Source of the DNA: an uncultured Bacteroidales bacterium
Lineage (GTDB): Bacteria; Bacteroidota; Bacteroidia; Bacteroidales; Bacteroidaceae
Length of the DNA: 48,892 bases
Direction of reading: 5' to 3'
Assembly (NCBI GenBank): GCA_902772585.1
Contig: CACYBB010000015.1
Span: forward strand, 1-48,892
The position numbers and the translations under genes were made by a program. This document shows positions 1-12,377 of the stretch, piece after piece. The stretch's first letter is position 1. Every line of letters begins with the position of its first letter. Below the pieces are notes generated by a model, which did no database searches, was not told the DNA's origin, and was given only the letters and a program-made list of their open reading frames with translations.

Positions 1-332
1 AGGCCTGCCTCACGGATAAAGAGCTGATCGTCAGTGAAATAGTTAGCCTTCACTACGTCAATCTTCTTCTCAATCTGGCGCGTAATCTTGATAATCTGGT
101 CTTCGTCGCTCCATGCGGTAATGGTGTACTTATGCACACCAGGAATGCTGGAGGCCGACACGTTCAGACTCTCGATGTTGACCTGACGACGCGTAAACAC
201 GGCGGTAATCTGATTCAGAATACCTGCTACGTTCTCTGAATAGACCAAGAGGGTATAAAGAGACCCACCCCCTTGCCCCCCCCTGGGAGTGAGGGGAGTA
301 GATGCTCCTTTCGTTTCTTTACTATTATTCAT
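1..332 (-). CDS. ilvN: Acetolactate synthase small (regulatory) subunit, partial
   Basis: Regulatory ACT-domain subunit of acetohydroxyacid synthase, which gives valine feedback control over IlvB in branched-chain amino acid synthesis. The gene runs off the left edge, so only about 110 N-terminal residues are visible. From residue 25 the protein reads SLYTLLVYSENVAGILNQ and then VFTRRQVNIESLNVS, the typical start of the ACT domain. Residues 1-23 (beginning MNNSKETKGASTPLTP) are not part of the family; they are encoded by one arm of a repeat element (261-395). The start codon at 330-332 lies in the loop between the two arms. The gene follows ilvB by 64 bases and is surely co-transcribed with it. 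The family's ancestral start probably lay just before SLYTLL. Confidence 0.93.
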   Translation of the reverse strand, partial: MNNSKETKGASTPLTPRGGQGGGSLYTLLVYSENVAGILNQITAVFTRRQVNIESLNVSASSIPGVHKYTITAWSDEDQIIKITRQIEKKIDVVKANYFTDDQLFIREAG

Positions 333-395
333 ATTATTTCTTTATTTCTTTGGTAATCACTCCCCTCCCTGAAGGGAGGGGTAAGGGGGAGAGTC
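261..395. repeat. Composite inverted-arm element, copy A (ilvB-ilvN junction)
   Basis: The arms at 261-299 and 359-395 are imperfect inverted copies of each other, rich in CCCCTCCCT/AGGGAGGGG. The right arm contains its own perfect hairpin (362-381: CCCCTCCCT, GA, AGGGAGGGG) and ends one base from the ilvB stop codon. The 59-base centre holds the ilvN start codon, and the left arm is translated as residues about 10-23 of IlvN (STPLTPRGGQGG). Close relatives are at 2101-2230 and 33703-33817. Confidence 0.9.
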
Positions 396-396
396 C

Positions 397-2172
397 TTAA
401 ATCTCCAGCATCATCTTATCGACATCCATGCCTGGAGGTGTCATAGGCAGTACGTCATCGTCTTCCTTGATGGCACACTCCAAAAGGAACGGACCCTTGG
501 TGGCCAGCATCTTCTCGACAGCAGCAGCCAAATCCTTACGGTCGGTGACTGCGATATAGGGGATGCCATAACCCTGTGCGATAGGTTCGTAGCAGGGATT
601 CATCATCTTGGTGAACGACTTACGACGCATCCAGAACATATCCTGCCACTGGCGCACATTGCCCAAGTAGTGGTTGTTCAGGAGAATCATCTTGACAGGG
701 GCTTGCTGCTCCATGATGGTACCCAACTCCTGGATATTCATCTGGAAACCACCATCGCCCATGAAACAGCAGACGGTACGATCGGTAGCGAAGGTGGCAC
801 CAATGGCGGCAGGCATGCCGTAACCCATCGTGCCCAGACCACCGCTGGTACAGATGCTGCGCTGCTGGGTGTATTTGAAATAACGGGTGGCAAAGAGCTG
901 ATTCTGACCAACATCGGTGACCAGCACTGTGCCATCGGGAACCTGCTGGGCAACGGCATTGACCACCTCGCCCATCAGCAGCGGACCACTGGCAGGATGG
1001 ATAGCGGGCTCGATGACCATGGTACGCTCCTTGGCGTCGAGCTCACGGAACGAGTCGCGCCACTCCTGATGGTTATTCTTATTCAGCAGGGCCGTCAAAG
1101 CGGGCAGTGACTCCTTACAGTCGGCAACGACAGCCACGTGGGTCTTAACATTCTTGTCAATCTCTGAACGGTCGATATCGAGGTGGATAATCTTGGCCTG
1201 CTTGGCGTAGGTCTTCAGATTGCCCGTCACACGATCAGAGAAGCGCATGCCGATAGCGATGAGCACGTCGCACTGCTGTTCCTTCAGGTTGACGGCATAG
1301 TTGCCGTGCATGCCCAGCATACCGACGTTGAGCGGATGGTTAGAAGGCAATGCGGAGAGGCCCAGCATGGTACGACCAGCAGGGATATCGGCCTTCTCGA
1401 GGAACGCCTTCAACTCCTCCTGGGCATTACCCAGTTCGACACCCTGACCAACGAGTGCCAAGGGTTTCTTGGCATTGTTGATGAGTTCGGCAGCCTCGCG
1501 AACAGCCTCGTGGTCGAGTTTAGGATAAGGAACATACGAGCGGACGAAATCAACCTTCTTGGGTTCCCAGTCAATCTCCTCAACCTGCGCATTCTTGGTG
1601 AAGTCGAGCACTACAGGACCAGGACGACCCGTGCGAGCAATGTAGAACGCACGACTGACAGCCCAAGCCACATCGGCAGCATGACGAATCTGGTAGGACC
1701 ACTTGGAGATAGGCTGAGAAACGCCTACGAGGTCAACCTCCTGGAAAGCATCGGTACCCAGTGCAGAGATGGGCACCTGTCCGGCAATGACCACCATCGG
1801 TGTGGAGTCCATCATGGCATCGGCAATACCCGTCAAGGTATTGGTAACACCAGGACCACTGGTGACAAGTGCCACACCCACATCGCCTGAGACGCGTGCA
1901 TAGCCCTCAGCAGCATGGACGGCACCTTGTTCATGGCGCACCAGAATGTGGTCGAAACACTTCTTCTCGCCTCGTGTATAGTCGAAGAGCGCATCGTAGG
2001 TAGGCATAATGCTACCACCAGGGTAACCGAAGATGGTCTTGACACCTTCTGCCTGTAATGCGCGCATCAACGCTTTTGCTCCTGTTATTTTGTCTTTCAG
2101 GGCCACACCCCCCTGCCCCTCCCTGGGAGTGAGGGGAGTAGATACTCCTTTCGCTTCTATTTCTTTCTTCAT
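397..2172 (-). CDS. ilvB: Acetolactate synthase large (catalytic) subunit
   Basis: Thiamine-diphosphate enzyme that condenses two pyruvates, or pyruvate with 2-oxobutyrate, in valine/leucine and isoleucine synthesis. At 591 residues the length is normal. Visible landmarks are the N-terminal Pyr domain with the catalytic Glu in RHEQGAVHAAEGYAR (E81), the central domain, and the C-terminal PP domain with the TPP/Mg motif GDGGFQMNIQELGT followed by NN. The family-like sequence begins at about residue 26 (KDKITGAKALMRAL). Residues 1-25, including EAKGVSTPLTPREGQGG, come from a repeat element (2101-2230) and resemble the IlvN N-terminus. The start codon at 2170-2172 is inside that element. The gene lies between ilvD (60 bases upstream) and ilvN. 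Confidence 0.96.
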   Translation of the reverse strand: MKKEIEAKGVSTPLTPREGQGGVALKDKITGAKALMRALQAEGVKTIFGYPGGSIMPTYDALFDYTRGEKKCFDHILVRHEQGAVHAAEGYARVSGDVGVALVTSGPGVTNTLTGIADAMMDSTPMVVIAGQVPISALGTDAFQEVDLVGVSQPISKWSYQIRHAADVAWAVSRAFYIARTGRPGPVVLDFTKNAQVEEIDWEPKKVDFVRSYVPYPKLDHEAVREAAELINNAKKPLALVGQGVELGNAQEELKAFLEKADIPAGRTMLGLSALPSNHPLNVGMLGMHGNYAVNLKEQQCDVLIAIGMRFSDRVTGNLKTYAKQAKIIHLDIDRSEIDKNVKTHVAVVADCKESLPALTALLNKNNHQEWRDSFRELDAKERTMVIEPAIHPASGPLLMGEVVNAVAQQVPDGTVLVTDVGQNQLFATRYFKYTQQRSICTSGGLGTMGYGMPAAIGATFATDRTVCCFMGDGGFQMNIQELGTIMEQQAPVKMILLNNHYLGNVRQWQDMFWMRRKSFTKMMNPCYEPIAQGYGIPYIAVTDRKDLAAAVEKMLATKGPFLLECAIKEDDDVLPMTPPGMDVDKMMLEI

Positions 2173-2230
2173 TTTTCTGATAAATAAGTAATTACTCCCC
2201 TCCCTTCAGGGAGGGGTCGGGGGAGAGTCT
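2101..2230. repeat. Composite inverted-arm element, copy B (ilvD-ilvB junction)
   Basis: The left arm (2101-2139) is translated as part of the IlvB N-terminus. The right arm (2194-2230) lies between the genes, ends one base from the ilvD stop codon, and carries the perfect hairpin 2197-2216. The ilvB start codon lies in the 54-base centre. It has the same layout, orientation and flush position after a stop codon as copy A. Confidence 0.9.
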
Positions 2231-2231
2231 G

Positions 2232-4037
2232 TTAGTCGATGATTCTTACTCCACCCTTATCGGCACTCGAAACGCTTTGGGCATAGGCACGGAGAGCCTT
2301 GCTGACCACACGGTTACGACGCAGGGGCTGTTGGGGACGTGCGGCGAGTTCGTCGTCGCTGAGTTTCACATTGATAGAACGGTTGGGGATGTCGATGACA
2401 ATGATGTCGCCATCCTTGATTTTGCCAATGTTACCACCAGCAGCAGCCTCAGGAGAGATGTGTCCGATAGACAGACCACTGGTACCACCCGAGAAGCGAC
2501 CATCAGTAATCAGGGCACACTCTTTACCCATGTGCATCGACTTGATATAACTGGTGGGATAGAGCATCTCCTGCATGCCAGGACCACCCTTCGGACCTTC
2601 GTGGGTGATGACCACGCAGTCGCCTTTCTTCACCTTGCCACCCAGAATTCCCTCGCAGGCATCTTCCTGAGAGTCGAAGACAACGGCAGGACCTTCGAAG
2701 TGCCAGAGACTCTCGTCAACGCCAGCAGTCTTCACTACGCAACCATCCTGTGCGATATTGCCAAAGAGCACTGCCAATCCGCCATCCTTGGTGTAGGCGT
2801 GTTCGAGGTCGCGGATACAACCATTGGCACGATCAGTATCGAGACTCTCCCACTCTTCCGACTGCGAACCCATCTTCGTTGAGAAGCGGTTGCCTGGAGC
2901 GGAATAGTAAATACTAGTAGCACTAGTCTCACTAGTAGCACTAGTAATATTGTACTTCTCCATTGCCTCGCCCAGCGTCATACCATCCACACGGGGTGCA
3001 GAGCCGTCAATGAGACCACCTTTATTGAGTTCGTTGAGGATACCCAAGATACCACCTGCACGACCACACTCCTGAACAGAGTACTTCTGTGTATTAGGAG
3101 CCAGTTTGCAGAGGCAGGGTACCTTACGGCTCAGGGCGTCAATATCCTTCATGGTGAAGTCGGCACCAGCCTCCTGAGCCACAGCCAACAGGTGAAGCAC
3201 GGTATTCGTAGAACCACCCATCGCAATATCCAGCGACATAGCATTCATAAAGGCCTTGCGGGTAGCAATATTGCGAGGCAGCACGCTCTCATCGCCATCC
3301 TCATAATAGGCAAAGGCGTTCTTGACAATCTGACGAGCAGCAGCCTTGAACAGTTCGATGCGGTTGGTATGGGTAGCAAGGATGGTTCCGTTGCCAGGCA
3401 ACGAGAGACCAATAGCCTCCGTCAGCGAGTTCATAGAGTTGGCCGTAAACATGCCTGAGCACGAGCCGCAACCTGGACAGGCACACGACTCAATCTCCTT
3501 CATCTCCTCATCAGAGACCTCAGGATCGGCACCCTTCACCATCGCTGTAATCAGGTCGGCATTCTCACCACGCCAGCGACCAGCCTCCATCGGACCACCC
3601 GAGCAGAACACGGCAGGAATATTCAGGCGCATAGCAGCCATCAGCATTCCTGGCGTCACCTTGTCGCAGTTGGAGATGCAAATCATGGCATCAGCCTTGT
3701 GGGCGTTGACCATATATTCTACGCTGTCAGCAATGATGTCGCGCGAAGGCAGTGAATAGAGCATGCCATCATGGCCCATCGCAATACCATCGTCGATGGC
3801 AATGGTATTGAACTCAGCGGCATAACAGCCCATCTTCTCGATTTCCTCACGAACAATCTGACCAATCTCATGCAGGTGCGTATGACCAGGCACAAACTGT
3901 GTGAACGAGTTGACGATGGCAATAATGGGTTTGCCAAACTGCTCATGTTTCATACCTGTGGCCACCCAAAGTGCTCTGGCGCCAGCCATTCTTCTGCCTT
4001 CTGTACACACTGCACTGCGTAACTGATGCTTTCCCAT
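2232..4037 (-). CDS. ilvD: Dihydroxy-acid dehydratase
   Basis: Iron-sulfur dehydratase that converts 2,3-dihydroxy-isovalerate and 2,3-dihydroxy-3-methylvalerate to the 2-oxoacids, the penultimate step to Val and Ile. The 601 residues match the family length. Cluster and metal motifs are visible: [29 protein letters not shown] and the C-terminal [15 protein letters not shown]. It is the first gene of the ilvD-ilvB-ilvN operon, with a well-formed promoter 40-70 bases upstream. At residues about 365-376 the reading frame passes through four ACTAGT units at exact 9-bp spacing (2913-2945), read as [12 protein letters not shown]. This region joins two conserved parts of the family and is probably a tolerated surface loop. 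Confidence 0.97.
   Translation of the reverse strand: MGKHQLRSAVCTEGRRMAGARALWVATGMKHEQFGKPIIAIVNSFTQFVPGHTHLHEIGQIVREEIEKMGCYAAEFNTIAIDDGIAMGHDGMLYSLPSRDIIADSVEYMVNAHKADAMICISNCDKVTPGMLMAAMRLNIPAVFCSGGPMEAGRWRGENADLITAMVKGADPEVSDEEMKEIESCACPGCGSCSGMFTANSMNSLTEAIGLSLPGNGTILATHTNRIELFKAAARQIVKNAFAYYEDGDESVLPRNIATRKAFMNAMSLDIAMGGSTNTVLHLLAVAQEAGADFTMKDIDALSRKVPCLCKLAPNTQKYSVQECGRAGGILGILNELNKGGLIDGSAPRVDGMTLGEAMEKYNITSATSETSATSIYYSAPGNRFSTKMGSQSEEWESLDTDRANGCIRDLEHAYTKDGGLAVLFGNIAQDGCVVKTAGVDESLWHFEGPAVVFDSQEDACEGILGGKVKKGDCVVITHEGPKGGPGMQEMLYPTSYIKSMHMGKECALITDGRFSGGTSGLSIGHISPEAAAGGNIGKIKDGDIIVIDIPNRSINVKLSDDELAARPQQPLRRNRVVSKALRAYAQSVSSADKGGVRIID
2913..2945. repeat. In-frame 9-bp tandem repeat of ACTAGT units in ilvD
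   Basis: ACTAGT occurs at 2913, 2922, 2931 and 2940, a perfect 9-bp period separated by AGC, CTC and AGC. Each unit is itself a palindrome, so the block is also nearly palindromic as a whole. The period of three codons keeps the ilvD frame. Confidence 0.9.
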
Positions 4038-4075
4038 ATCTATATTGATTTATTTTATTCTGTTCTTTGAAGTTG

Positions 4076-4106
4076 CAAAGATAAGCCTTTTTCCGTAAAT
4101 AGCCAA
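4076..4106 (-). promoter_or_regulatory. Promoter of the ilvDBN operon
   Basis: On the minus strand, TTGG (4103-4106) is followed after exactly 19 bases by TATCTTTG (4076-4083), a full match to the Bacteroidetes -7 consensus TAnnTTTG. The ilvD start codon lies 38 bases downstream of the -7 box. No leader peptide or attenuator is seen in the short leader. Confidence 0.8.
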
Positions 4107-4120
4107 CAAAATGACAGAAA

Positions 4121-4153
4121 AAATCCCCGCAACGTAATAATTGCGGGGATTTT
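4121..4153 (-). terminator. Terminator after the OmpA-like gene
   Basis: A perfect 11-bp stem AATCCCCGCAA / TTGCGGGGATT with an 8-base loop is followed on the minus strand by six T. It lies 27 bases beyond the stop codon at 4180 and upstream of the ilvD promoter. Confidence 0.88.
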
Positions 4154-4179
4154 ATCGTGGTTTTAGTGATAAACCTTAA

Positions 4180-5367
4180 TTACTTCTGAGCAGTGGTGTC
4201 GATGAACTTAGCAACACGGTTGAAGTCGTTCTCAGAAGACAGCTTGTCAGTAGCGCCCTGGCCCTCAGCCTCCAGACGGCTAGCAGCAATCTTGTACTTC
4301 TTAATCAGAACGTTCTTCACAGCCTCAGCACGCTGCTTAGCGATGCGGTCGTTAACCTCCTTAGAACCCTCGGGTGAAGCATAACCCAGAATCTTAACCT
4401 TGCTGTTAGGATGGTTCTTCATGTACTTAGCAACCATCTCGCAGCTTGCCATACCAGCAGCATCAACGGTGGTCTTACCCTGACCGAAGATAACGATAGG
4501 CTGCAGAGTAGCATTCATCTCCTTGATGATGCGCTCCTCAACGATGGTCTGTGCAGGACGAGCCTGGCAAGCAGCCAGCTGAGCCTTCAGGTCAGCAATA
4601 GCCTTACCGTCAGCAGCAATCTTACCATCCTTAGCCTTGTTGTCAGCACGCAGCTCGTTGATCTTAGCGTTCAGGCCATCAATCTCAGCCTGGTCGCGCA
4701 GCTGCTCCTTCTTGAAGTTATGAGAACCGTTAGAGTTGCCGAACTTGTAGTTCACACCAACGCTAACCTGAGCGATGGCATTCCACTTGTCGTTAACCTT
4801 GCGGAAAGGATTAGCCCATACTGGAGAAGGCTGACCCATTACAATAGCAGGCTCGATGTAGAGCTGCCAAGCCTTGTCAGCACCCAGGTTAAAAGCGAAG
4901 TCCAAACCAGCCTTAGCATTCAGACCAGAAGAAGCATTACCGTATGTGTGGCTGTAACCACCACCAACGAGAGCGATAACCTCAAAAGCGCGGGGATCAC
5001 CCTGATAACCAGCAAAAGCATTGCTCAAGTTGAAGGTACCCAACAGGTCAACATTGATAGCGTCGATGAAAGTCTTCTGCTTCATCATTGACTTATCTGA
5101 AGACTCGAAATAGAGGTCAGCATCTAAAGCAAGACCGAATACGGTGGTCAGATTCTTACCAACGCGAACACCCAGTTTTGGAGCAAAACCCTTCAGGCGA
5201 CCCCACTCCTCAGTACCTACATTGAACTTAGAGATAGGAGTAGCTACACCAACGTTAGCACCAACATACCAGTTGTCACCAGCCTTGTTAGAAGTGATAG
5301 TGGTCTTCTGCGCAGAGGCAGAAACAGTCAGCATTGCTGCTGCAAGCATTAAAAATAACTTTTTCAT
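4180..5367 (-). CDS. OmpA-family outer membrane protein
   Basis: Envelope-anchoring outer membrane protein of 395 residues. A signal peptide is visible at residues 1-19 (MKKLFLMLAAAMLTVSASA). Residues about 25-215 form an OmpA-like beta-barrel, ending in a strand-like GVNYKFG. Residues about 218-270 form a heptad-rich coiled coil (EQLRDQAEIDGLNAKINELR and onward). The C-terminal peptidoglycan-binding OmpA domain spans about 285-390 and includes VKILGYASPEGSKEVNDRIAKQRA. It is monocistronic, with its own promoter and terminator, and resembles the major OmpA proteins of Bacteroides and Prevotella. The sequence does not show whether the barrel forms a pore. Confidence 0.93.
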   Translation of the reverse strand: MKKLFLMLAAAMLTVSASAQKTTITSNKAGDNWYVGANVGVATPISKFNVGTEEWGRLKGFAPKLGVRVGKNLTTVFGLALDADLYFESSDKSMMKQKTFIDAINVDLLGTFNLSNAFAGYQGDPRAFEVIALVGGGYSHTYGNASSGLNAKAGLDFAFNLGADKAWQLYIEPAIVMGQPSPVWANPFRKVNDKWNAIAQVSVGVNYKFGNSNGSHNFKKEQLRDQAEIDGLNAKINELRADNKAKDGKIAADGKAIADLKAQLAACQARPAQTIVEERIIKEMNATLQPIVIFGQGKTTVDAAGMASCEMVAKYMKNHPNSKVKILGYASPEGSKEVNDRIAKQRAEAVKNVLIKKYKIAASRLEAEGQGATDKLSSENDFNRVAKFIDTTAQK

Positions 5368-5435
5368 TGTTTTTGTTAATATTAATAATGTAAATGTTTT
5401 GTTCTACACAAATATCCTCGATACTTTAAACGGTG

Positions 5436-5466
5436 CAAAGTAACAAAAAATATTTAAAACTGCCAA
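5436..5466 (-). promoter_or_regulatory. Promoter of the OmpA-like gene
   Basis: On the minus strand, TTGG (5463-5466) is followed after 19 bases by TTACTTTG (5436-5443), one mismatch from TAnnTTTG. The AT-rich untranslated leader is about 60 bases. A second TTTG-like signal slightly further downstream (near 5411) is possible but weaker. Confidence 0.6.
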
Positions 5467-5523
5467 GTTTTTTAGTAAAAATCATACATTTACGTTCACT
5501 TTTTTATAACAAACAGCCTAGAA

Positions 5524-6066
5524 CTACTGTTTTTGAATGATTTTTCCACCCTCTTCGATGGCTTGCATGTTCAGAGGAATCAAGTGATGATGACGCTCAG
5601 GAAGCGTTTTCTTCAGAGCTTTTTCAACACCTGTTGTACTTACCACAGGAGCAATCTTCAGCAGACCACCGAGGACAATCATGTTGAACACCTTACTGTT
5701 CTTCATCTCAGCAGCCTTGTCCATAGCGTTGATTTCATACACGGTGATATCCTTACGAGTGGGCTTGTTGATGATACCAAAACCGTCGTAGATGAGAATG
5801 CCACCAGGCTTGATTTTGGGTTCAAACTTCTCGAGTGATGGTTGGTTCAATACCACAGCAATGTCGTACTTGCTGAGGATAGGCGAAGAGATGCGCTCGT
5901 CGCTCACAATCACCGTCACATTGGCAGTACCACCACGCTGCTCTGGACCATAAGCAGGCATCCAAGTGACCTCCTTGTCGTCCATCAGTCCACTATAGGC
6001 CAGAATCTTACCCATTGAGAGCACGCCCTGACCTCCGAAACCTGAAATAATTATCTCTTTTTTCAT
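5524..6066 (-). CDS. 2-oxoacid:ferredoxin oxidoreductase, gamma subunit (Vor/Kor type)
   Basis: Gamma subunit of a ferredoxin-dependent 2-oxoacid oxidoreductase, 180 residues, the normal length. The N-terminus ISGFGGQGVLSMGKILAYSG is the family's glycine-rich signature, and GPEQRGGTANVTVIVSD is also typical. It overlaps the beta-subunit gene by 4 bp (ATGA), so the two are translationally coupled. It is the last gene of the ferredoxin-alpha-beta-gamma operon. The substrate is inferred: nearness to ilv genes and the subunit set suggest branched-chain 2-oxoacids (2-oxoisovalerate), but 2-oxoglutarate cannot be excluded. Confidence 0.88.
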   Translation of the reverse strand: MKKEIIISGFGGQGVLSMGKILAYSGLMDDKEVTWMPAYGPEQRGGTANVTVIVSDERISSPILSKYDIAVVLNQPSLEKFEPKIKPGGILIYDGFGIINKPTRKDITVYEINAMDKAAEMKNSKVFNMIVLGGLLKIAPVVSTTGVEKALKKTLPERHHHLIPLNMQAIEEGGKIIQKQ

Positions 6067-6836
6067 TTGTCTGTCGTATCTTTTAAGTCACCTTTGGGAT
6101 AGAAGGGGAACATATTCTCCTTCATCCATTCGTTAGCCTTAGCGGGAGTCAGTTTCCAACCACTGTTACAGGTTGAAACAAACTCTACGAGCGATGAACC
6201 CTTACCAGCCATTGAAGCCTCGAAAGCCTTACGCAGCGCCTTCTTAGCCTTGAGGATAGAACCTACAGACTCTACACTCTGGCGAGTGACGTAGCAGGTA
6301 CCCTCCAACTGGGCAGCGATATCAGCCATCTTCAGTGGGTATCCGTGAATCTCAGGATCACGACCATAAGGACAGGTAGATGTCTTCTGACCAATCAGCG
6401 TGGTAGGAGCCATCTGTCCACCAGTCATACCGTAGATAGCGTTGTTAACGAAGATAATCACGATATTCTCGCCACGGTTCAGTGCGTGGATGGTCTCGCA
6501 GGTACCGATACAAGCCAGGTCGCCATCACCCTGATAGGTAAATACCAGTCGGTCGGGCCAGGTACGCTTGATACCGGTAGCCAGTGCGGGAGCACGACCG
6601 TGGGCAGCCTCCTGCCAGTCGATATCTATATAATTGTACGCGAAGACGGCACAACCTACAGGTGAAACACCTACGGCCTTATCTTCCATACCCATCTCTT
6701 CGATGACTTCGGCAATGAGCTTATGTACCACGCCGTGGCTACAGCCTGGGCAGTAGTGCATATTGTTGTCGTTCATCAGCGTCGGCTTCTTGCAGACGAT
6801 GTTCTCTGGTTGAACTATTTGATTTCTATCCACCAT
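6063..6836 (-). CDS. 2-oxoacid:ferredoxin oxidoreductase, beta (TPP-binding) subunit
   Basis: The 257-residue catalytic subunit binds thiamine diphosphate. The motif CPGCSHGVVHKLIAEV near the N-terminus is the conserved Cys pair region. GDGDLACIGTCETIHALNR with the later VNNAIYGMTGGQ forms the GDGx(n)NN TPP/Mg site. Together with the alpha subunit it cleaves a 2-oxoacid oxidatively to the acyl-CoA and reduces ferredoxin; many gut anaerobes also run it in the carboxylating direction. It starts 62 bases after the alpha subunit, and that gap is filled by low-complexity repeats. Confidence 0.92.
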   Translation of the reverse strand: MVDRNQIVQPENIVCKKPTLMNDNNMHYCPGCSHGVVHKLIAEVIEEMGMEDKAVGVSPVGCAVFAYNYIDIDWQEAAHGRAPALATGIKRTWPDRLVFTYQGDGDLACIGTCETIHALNRGENIVIIFVNNAIYGMTGGQMAPTTLIGQKTSTCPYGRDPEIHGYPLKMADIAAQLEGTCYVTRQSVESVGSILKAKKALRKAFEASMAGKGSSLVEFVSTCNSGWKLTPAKANEWMKENMFPFYPKGDLKDTTDK

Positions 6837-6838
6837 GA

Positions 6839-6912
6839 TATTTTACTATTTCACTATTTTACTATTTCACCATTTTACAATTGTCAAATCGTAAATTGTC
6901 AAATTGTCAAAT
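6839..6912. repeat. Low-complexity intergenic repeat within the vor operon
   Basis: Tandem variants of TTTACTATT(T) (6841-6878) are followed by TTGTCAAAT units (6883-6912). The second block reaches into the last codons of the alpha-subunit gene and encodes its C-terminal HLTI. A related GTAAAATAGTAAAAT tract lies just before secA (26863-26880). Confidence 0.7.
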
Positions 6913-7984
6913 GCTGTAAAGCTGTGACAATTTCCTCGGGATCGGGCACGATACCACCCAGACGTCCGAACTGCTCTACGGGCACAGCACCGTTCACAGC
7001 CAGACGTACATCCTGTACCATCTGTCCGGCGTTGATCTCGGCAACCAGGATACCCTTTACCTTCTTAGCCAGTTCAGCTATCTGCTTCTCGGGGAATGGG
7101 AACAGAGTGATTGGGCGGAACAGTCCTACCTTGATACCCTGCTCACGGGCTATCTCTACGCTCTTCTCAGCGATACGGGCGGCACTACCAAATGCTACAA
7201 TAGCATACTCGGCATCGTCCATCTGCTGCTCTTCAAAGCGTACCTCGTTCTCCTGAATCTTGCGATACTTCTCCTGCAGAGCCAGGTTGCGCTGCTCCAT
7301 AATCTCTGGCTTCAGCTCAAGCGATGTGATAACCACGCGCTCTCTGTTCTTTGGTTTACCAGTAGAAGCCCAAGGACACTGCTTGATAACCTCCTCGTCG
7401 GTACGACGGGGCTTGAATGGGGGCAGAACCACCTTCTCCATCATCTGACCGATCACACCGTCGCTCAGAATCATGGCAGGGTTGCGATACTTAAATGCCA
7501 GCTCGAATGCCAGGTCAACGAAGTCGGCCATCTCCTGTACAGATGATGGAGCCAGTACGATAACCTTGTAGTCGCCGTTACCACCACCGCGGGTAGCCTG
7601 GAAGTAGTCACCCTGCGAAGGCTGGATAGTACCTAGACCGGGACCACCGCGCTGCACGTTTACAAACACACCCGGCACCTCGGCACCAGCCATGTAAGTG
7701 ATACCCTCCTGCATCAGTGCGATACCAGGAGAACTCGAAGATGTCATGGCACGCTTACCTGCACCGGCAGCACCATAAACCATGTAGATACTAGCCAGCT
7801 CACTCTCGGCCTGAACCACCTGCATACCGGTAGTCTCCCAAGGCTTCAGCTCAGCCAGTGTCTCAATCACTTCACTCTGCGGAGTAATAGGATAGCCGAA
7901 ATAGCCGTCGCATCCGCATCGAATAGCAGCGTGGGCGATTGCCTCGTTGCCTTTCATCAATACAACTTCTTTTTCCTGTGCCAT
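6899..7984 (-). CDS. vorB: 2-oxoacid:ferredoxin oxidoreductase, alpha subunit (VorB-like)
   Basis: Alpha subunit of 361 residues, similar in length to 3-methyl-2-oxobutanoate oxidoreductase VorB proteins. It begins KGNEAIAHAAIRCGCDGYFGYPITPQSE, the typical Pyr-domain start. MTSSSSPGIALMQEGITYMAGAEVP and RGGPGLGTIQPSQGDYFQATRGG are well-conserved family blocks. A C-terminal transketolase-like domain follows, with YAIVAFGSAARIAEKSV and then GLFRPITLFPFP. It starts 2 bases after the ferredoxin stop codon, so all four genes form one transcript. The last few residues are derived from an intergenic-type repeat. VorB is the best guess for specificity; KorA is the alternative. Confidence 0.88.
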   Translation of the reverse strand: MAQEKEVVLMKGNEAIAHAAIRCGCDGYFGYPITPQSEVIETLAELKPWETTGMQVVQAESELASIYMVYGAAGAGKRAMTSSSSPGIALMQEGITYMAGAEVPGVFVNVQRGGPGLGTIQPSQGDYFQATRGGGNGDYKVIVLAPSSVQEMADFVDLAFELAFKYRNPAMILSDGVIGQMMEKVVLPPFKPRRTDEEVIKQCPWASTGKPKNRERVVITSLELKPEIMEQRNLALQEKYRKIQENEVRFEEQQMDDAEYAIVAFGSAARIAEKSVEIAREQGIKVGLFRPITLFPFPEKQIAELAKKVKGILVAEINAGQMVQDVRLAVNGAVPVEQFGRLGGIVPDPEEIVTALQHLTI

Positions 7985-7986
7985 AA

Positions 7987-8217
7987 TTACTCCTCCACTT
8001 TTTTACGATACACGGTGATACAACCATCGGGGCAGACGATGCCGCACGAAGCACAGCCCACACAGGCTTCTTCGTTGACAGCTTCCACGTATGGGTAGCC
8101 GTGCAGATTCACTTTGTTGGCCAGGGCGATGACCTTCTGAGGGCAAGCAATGATGCACAACTGACATCCCTTGCAACGCTCAGTATCTACCACGATGGCG
8201 CCTTTCATTTTTGCCAT
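7987..8217 (-). CDS. Ferredoxin-type 2x[4Fe-4S] subunit of 2-oxoacid oxidoreductase
   Basis: A 76-residue electron-transfer subunit with two CxxCxxCxxxC clusters: CKGCQLCIIACP and CVGCASCGIVCP. It is the first gene of the operon, with a clear promoter 40-70 bases upstream. It delivers electrons from the TPP centre to soluble ferredoxin. The length and the position directly before the alpha subunit are typical of Vor/Kor delta subunits. Confidence 0.92.
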   Translation of the reverse strand: MAKMKGAIVVDTERCKGCQLCIIACPQKVIALANKVNLHGYPYVEAVNEEACVGCASCGIVCPDGCITVYRKKVEE

Positions 8218-8257
8218 ATTGTATTTGTTTAATGCATTAATTTTCTTATTTGGGGTG

Positions 8258-8288
8258 CAAAGGTACGAATTAGTGAGGAAACCACCAA
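8258..8288 (-). promoter_or_regulatory. Promoter of the 2-oxoacid oxidoreductase operon
   Basis: On the minus strand, TTGG (8285-8288) is followed after 19 bases by TACCTTTG (8258-8265), a perfect TAnnTTTG. The ferredoxin start codon is 40 bases downstream. Confidence 0.8.
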
Positions 8289-8375
8289 AAGATTTTTGTA
8301 TTTAACCTACAGAAAATGCAATTATTTATGCAAAATCAATCATTCATGTACGATTCTTGCAAATTTATGCAGCAA

Positions 8376-12347
<3,972 letters not shown>

Positions 12348-12377
12348 TTATTCATAGCGTTGTATAGAAGCTCTGTG

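Noticed and set aside
275-285. Run of C bases in ilvN as a possible sequencing error or frameshift
   Set aside because: The frame continues correctly into the ACT domain, so the run must be counted correctly or compensated. The matching element copy in ilvB is also in frame.
261-395. Elements at the ilv junctions as transcription terminators
   Set aside because: The hairpins are strong but no T-tract follows on the minus strand, and one arm of each is coding. They resemble a dispersed repeat more than a terminator.
1183-1890. Long open frame on the plus strand opposite ilvB
   Set aside because: It is the mirror of a strongly conserved gene, with no recognisable protein and no promoter or start signal. 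Several similar mirror frames occur opposite lacZ-like, lptC and leu genes and were also dropped.
2913-2945. ACTAGT array as a CRISPR-like repeat
   Set aside because: The 9-bp period leaves only 3-base spacers, and the block is inside a reading frame. No other array-like pattern was seen in the window.
5460-5523. Terminator after the gamma subunit gene of the 2-oxoacid oxidoreductase
   Set aside because: Only a weak 5-7-bp A/T inverted repeat (GTAAA/TTTAC) is present. It is not strong enough to call.
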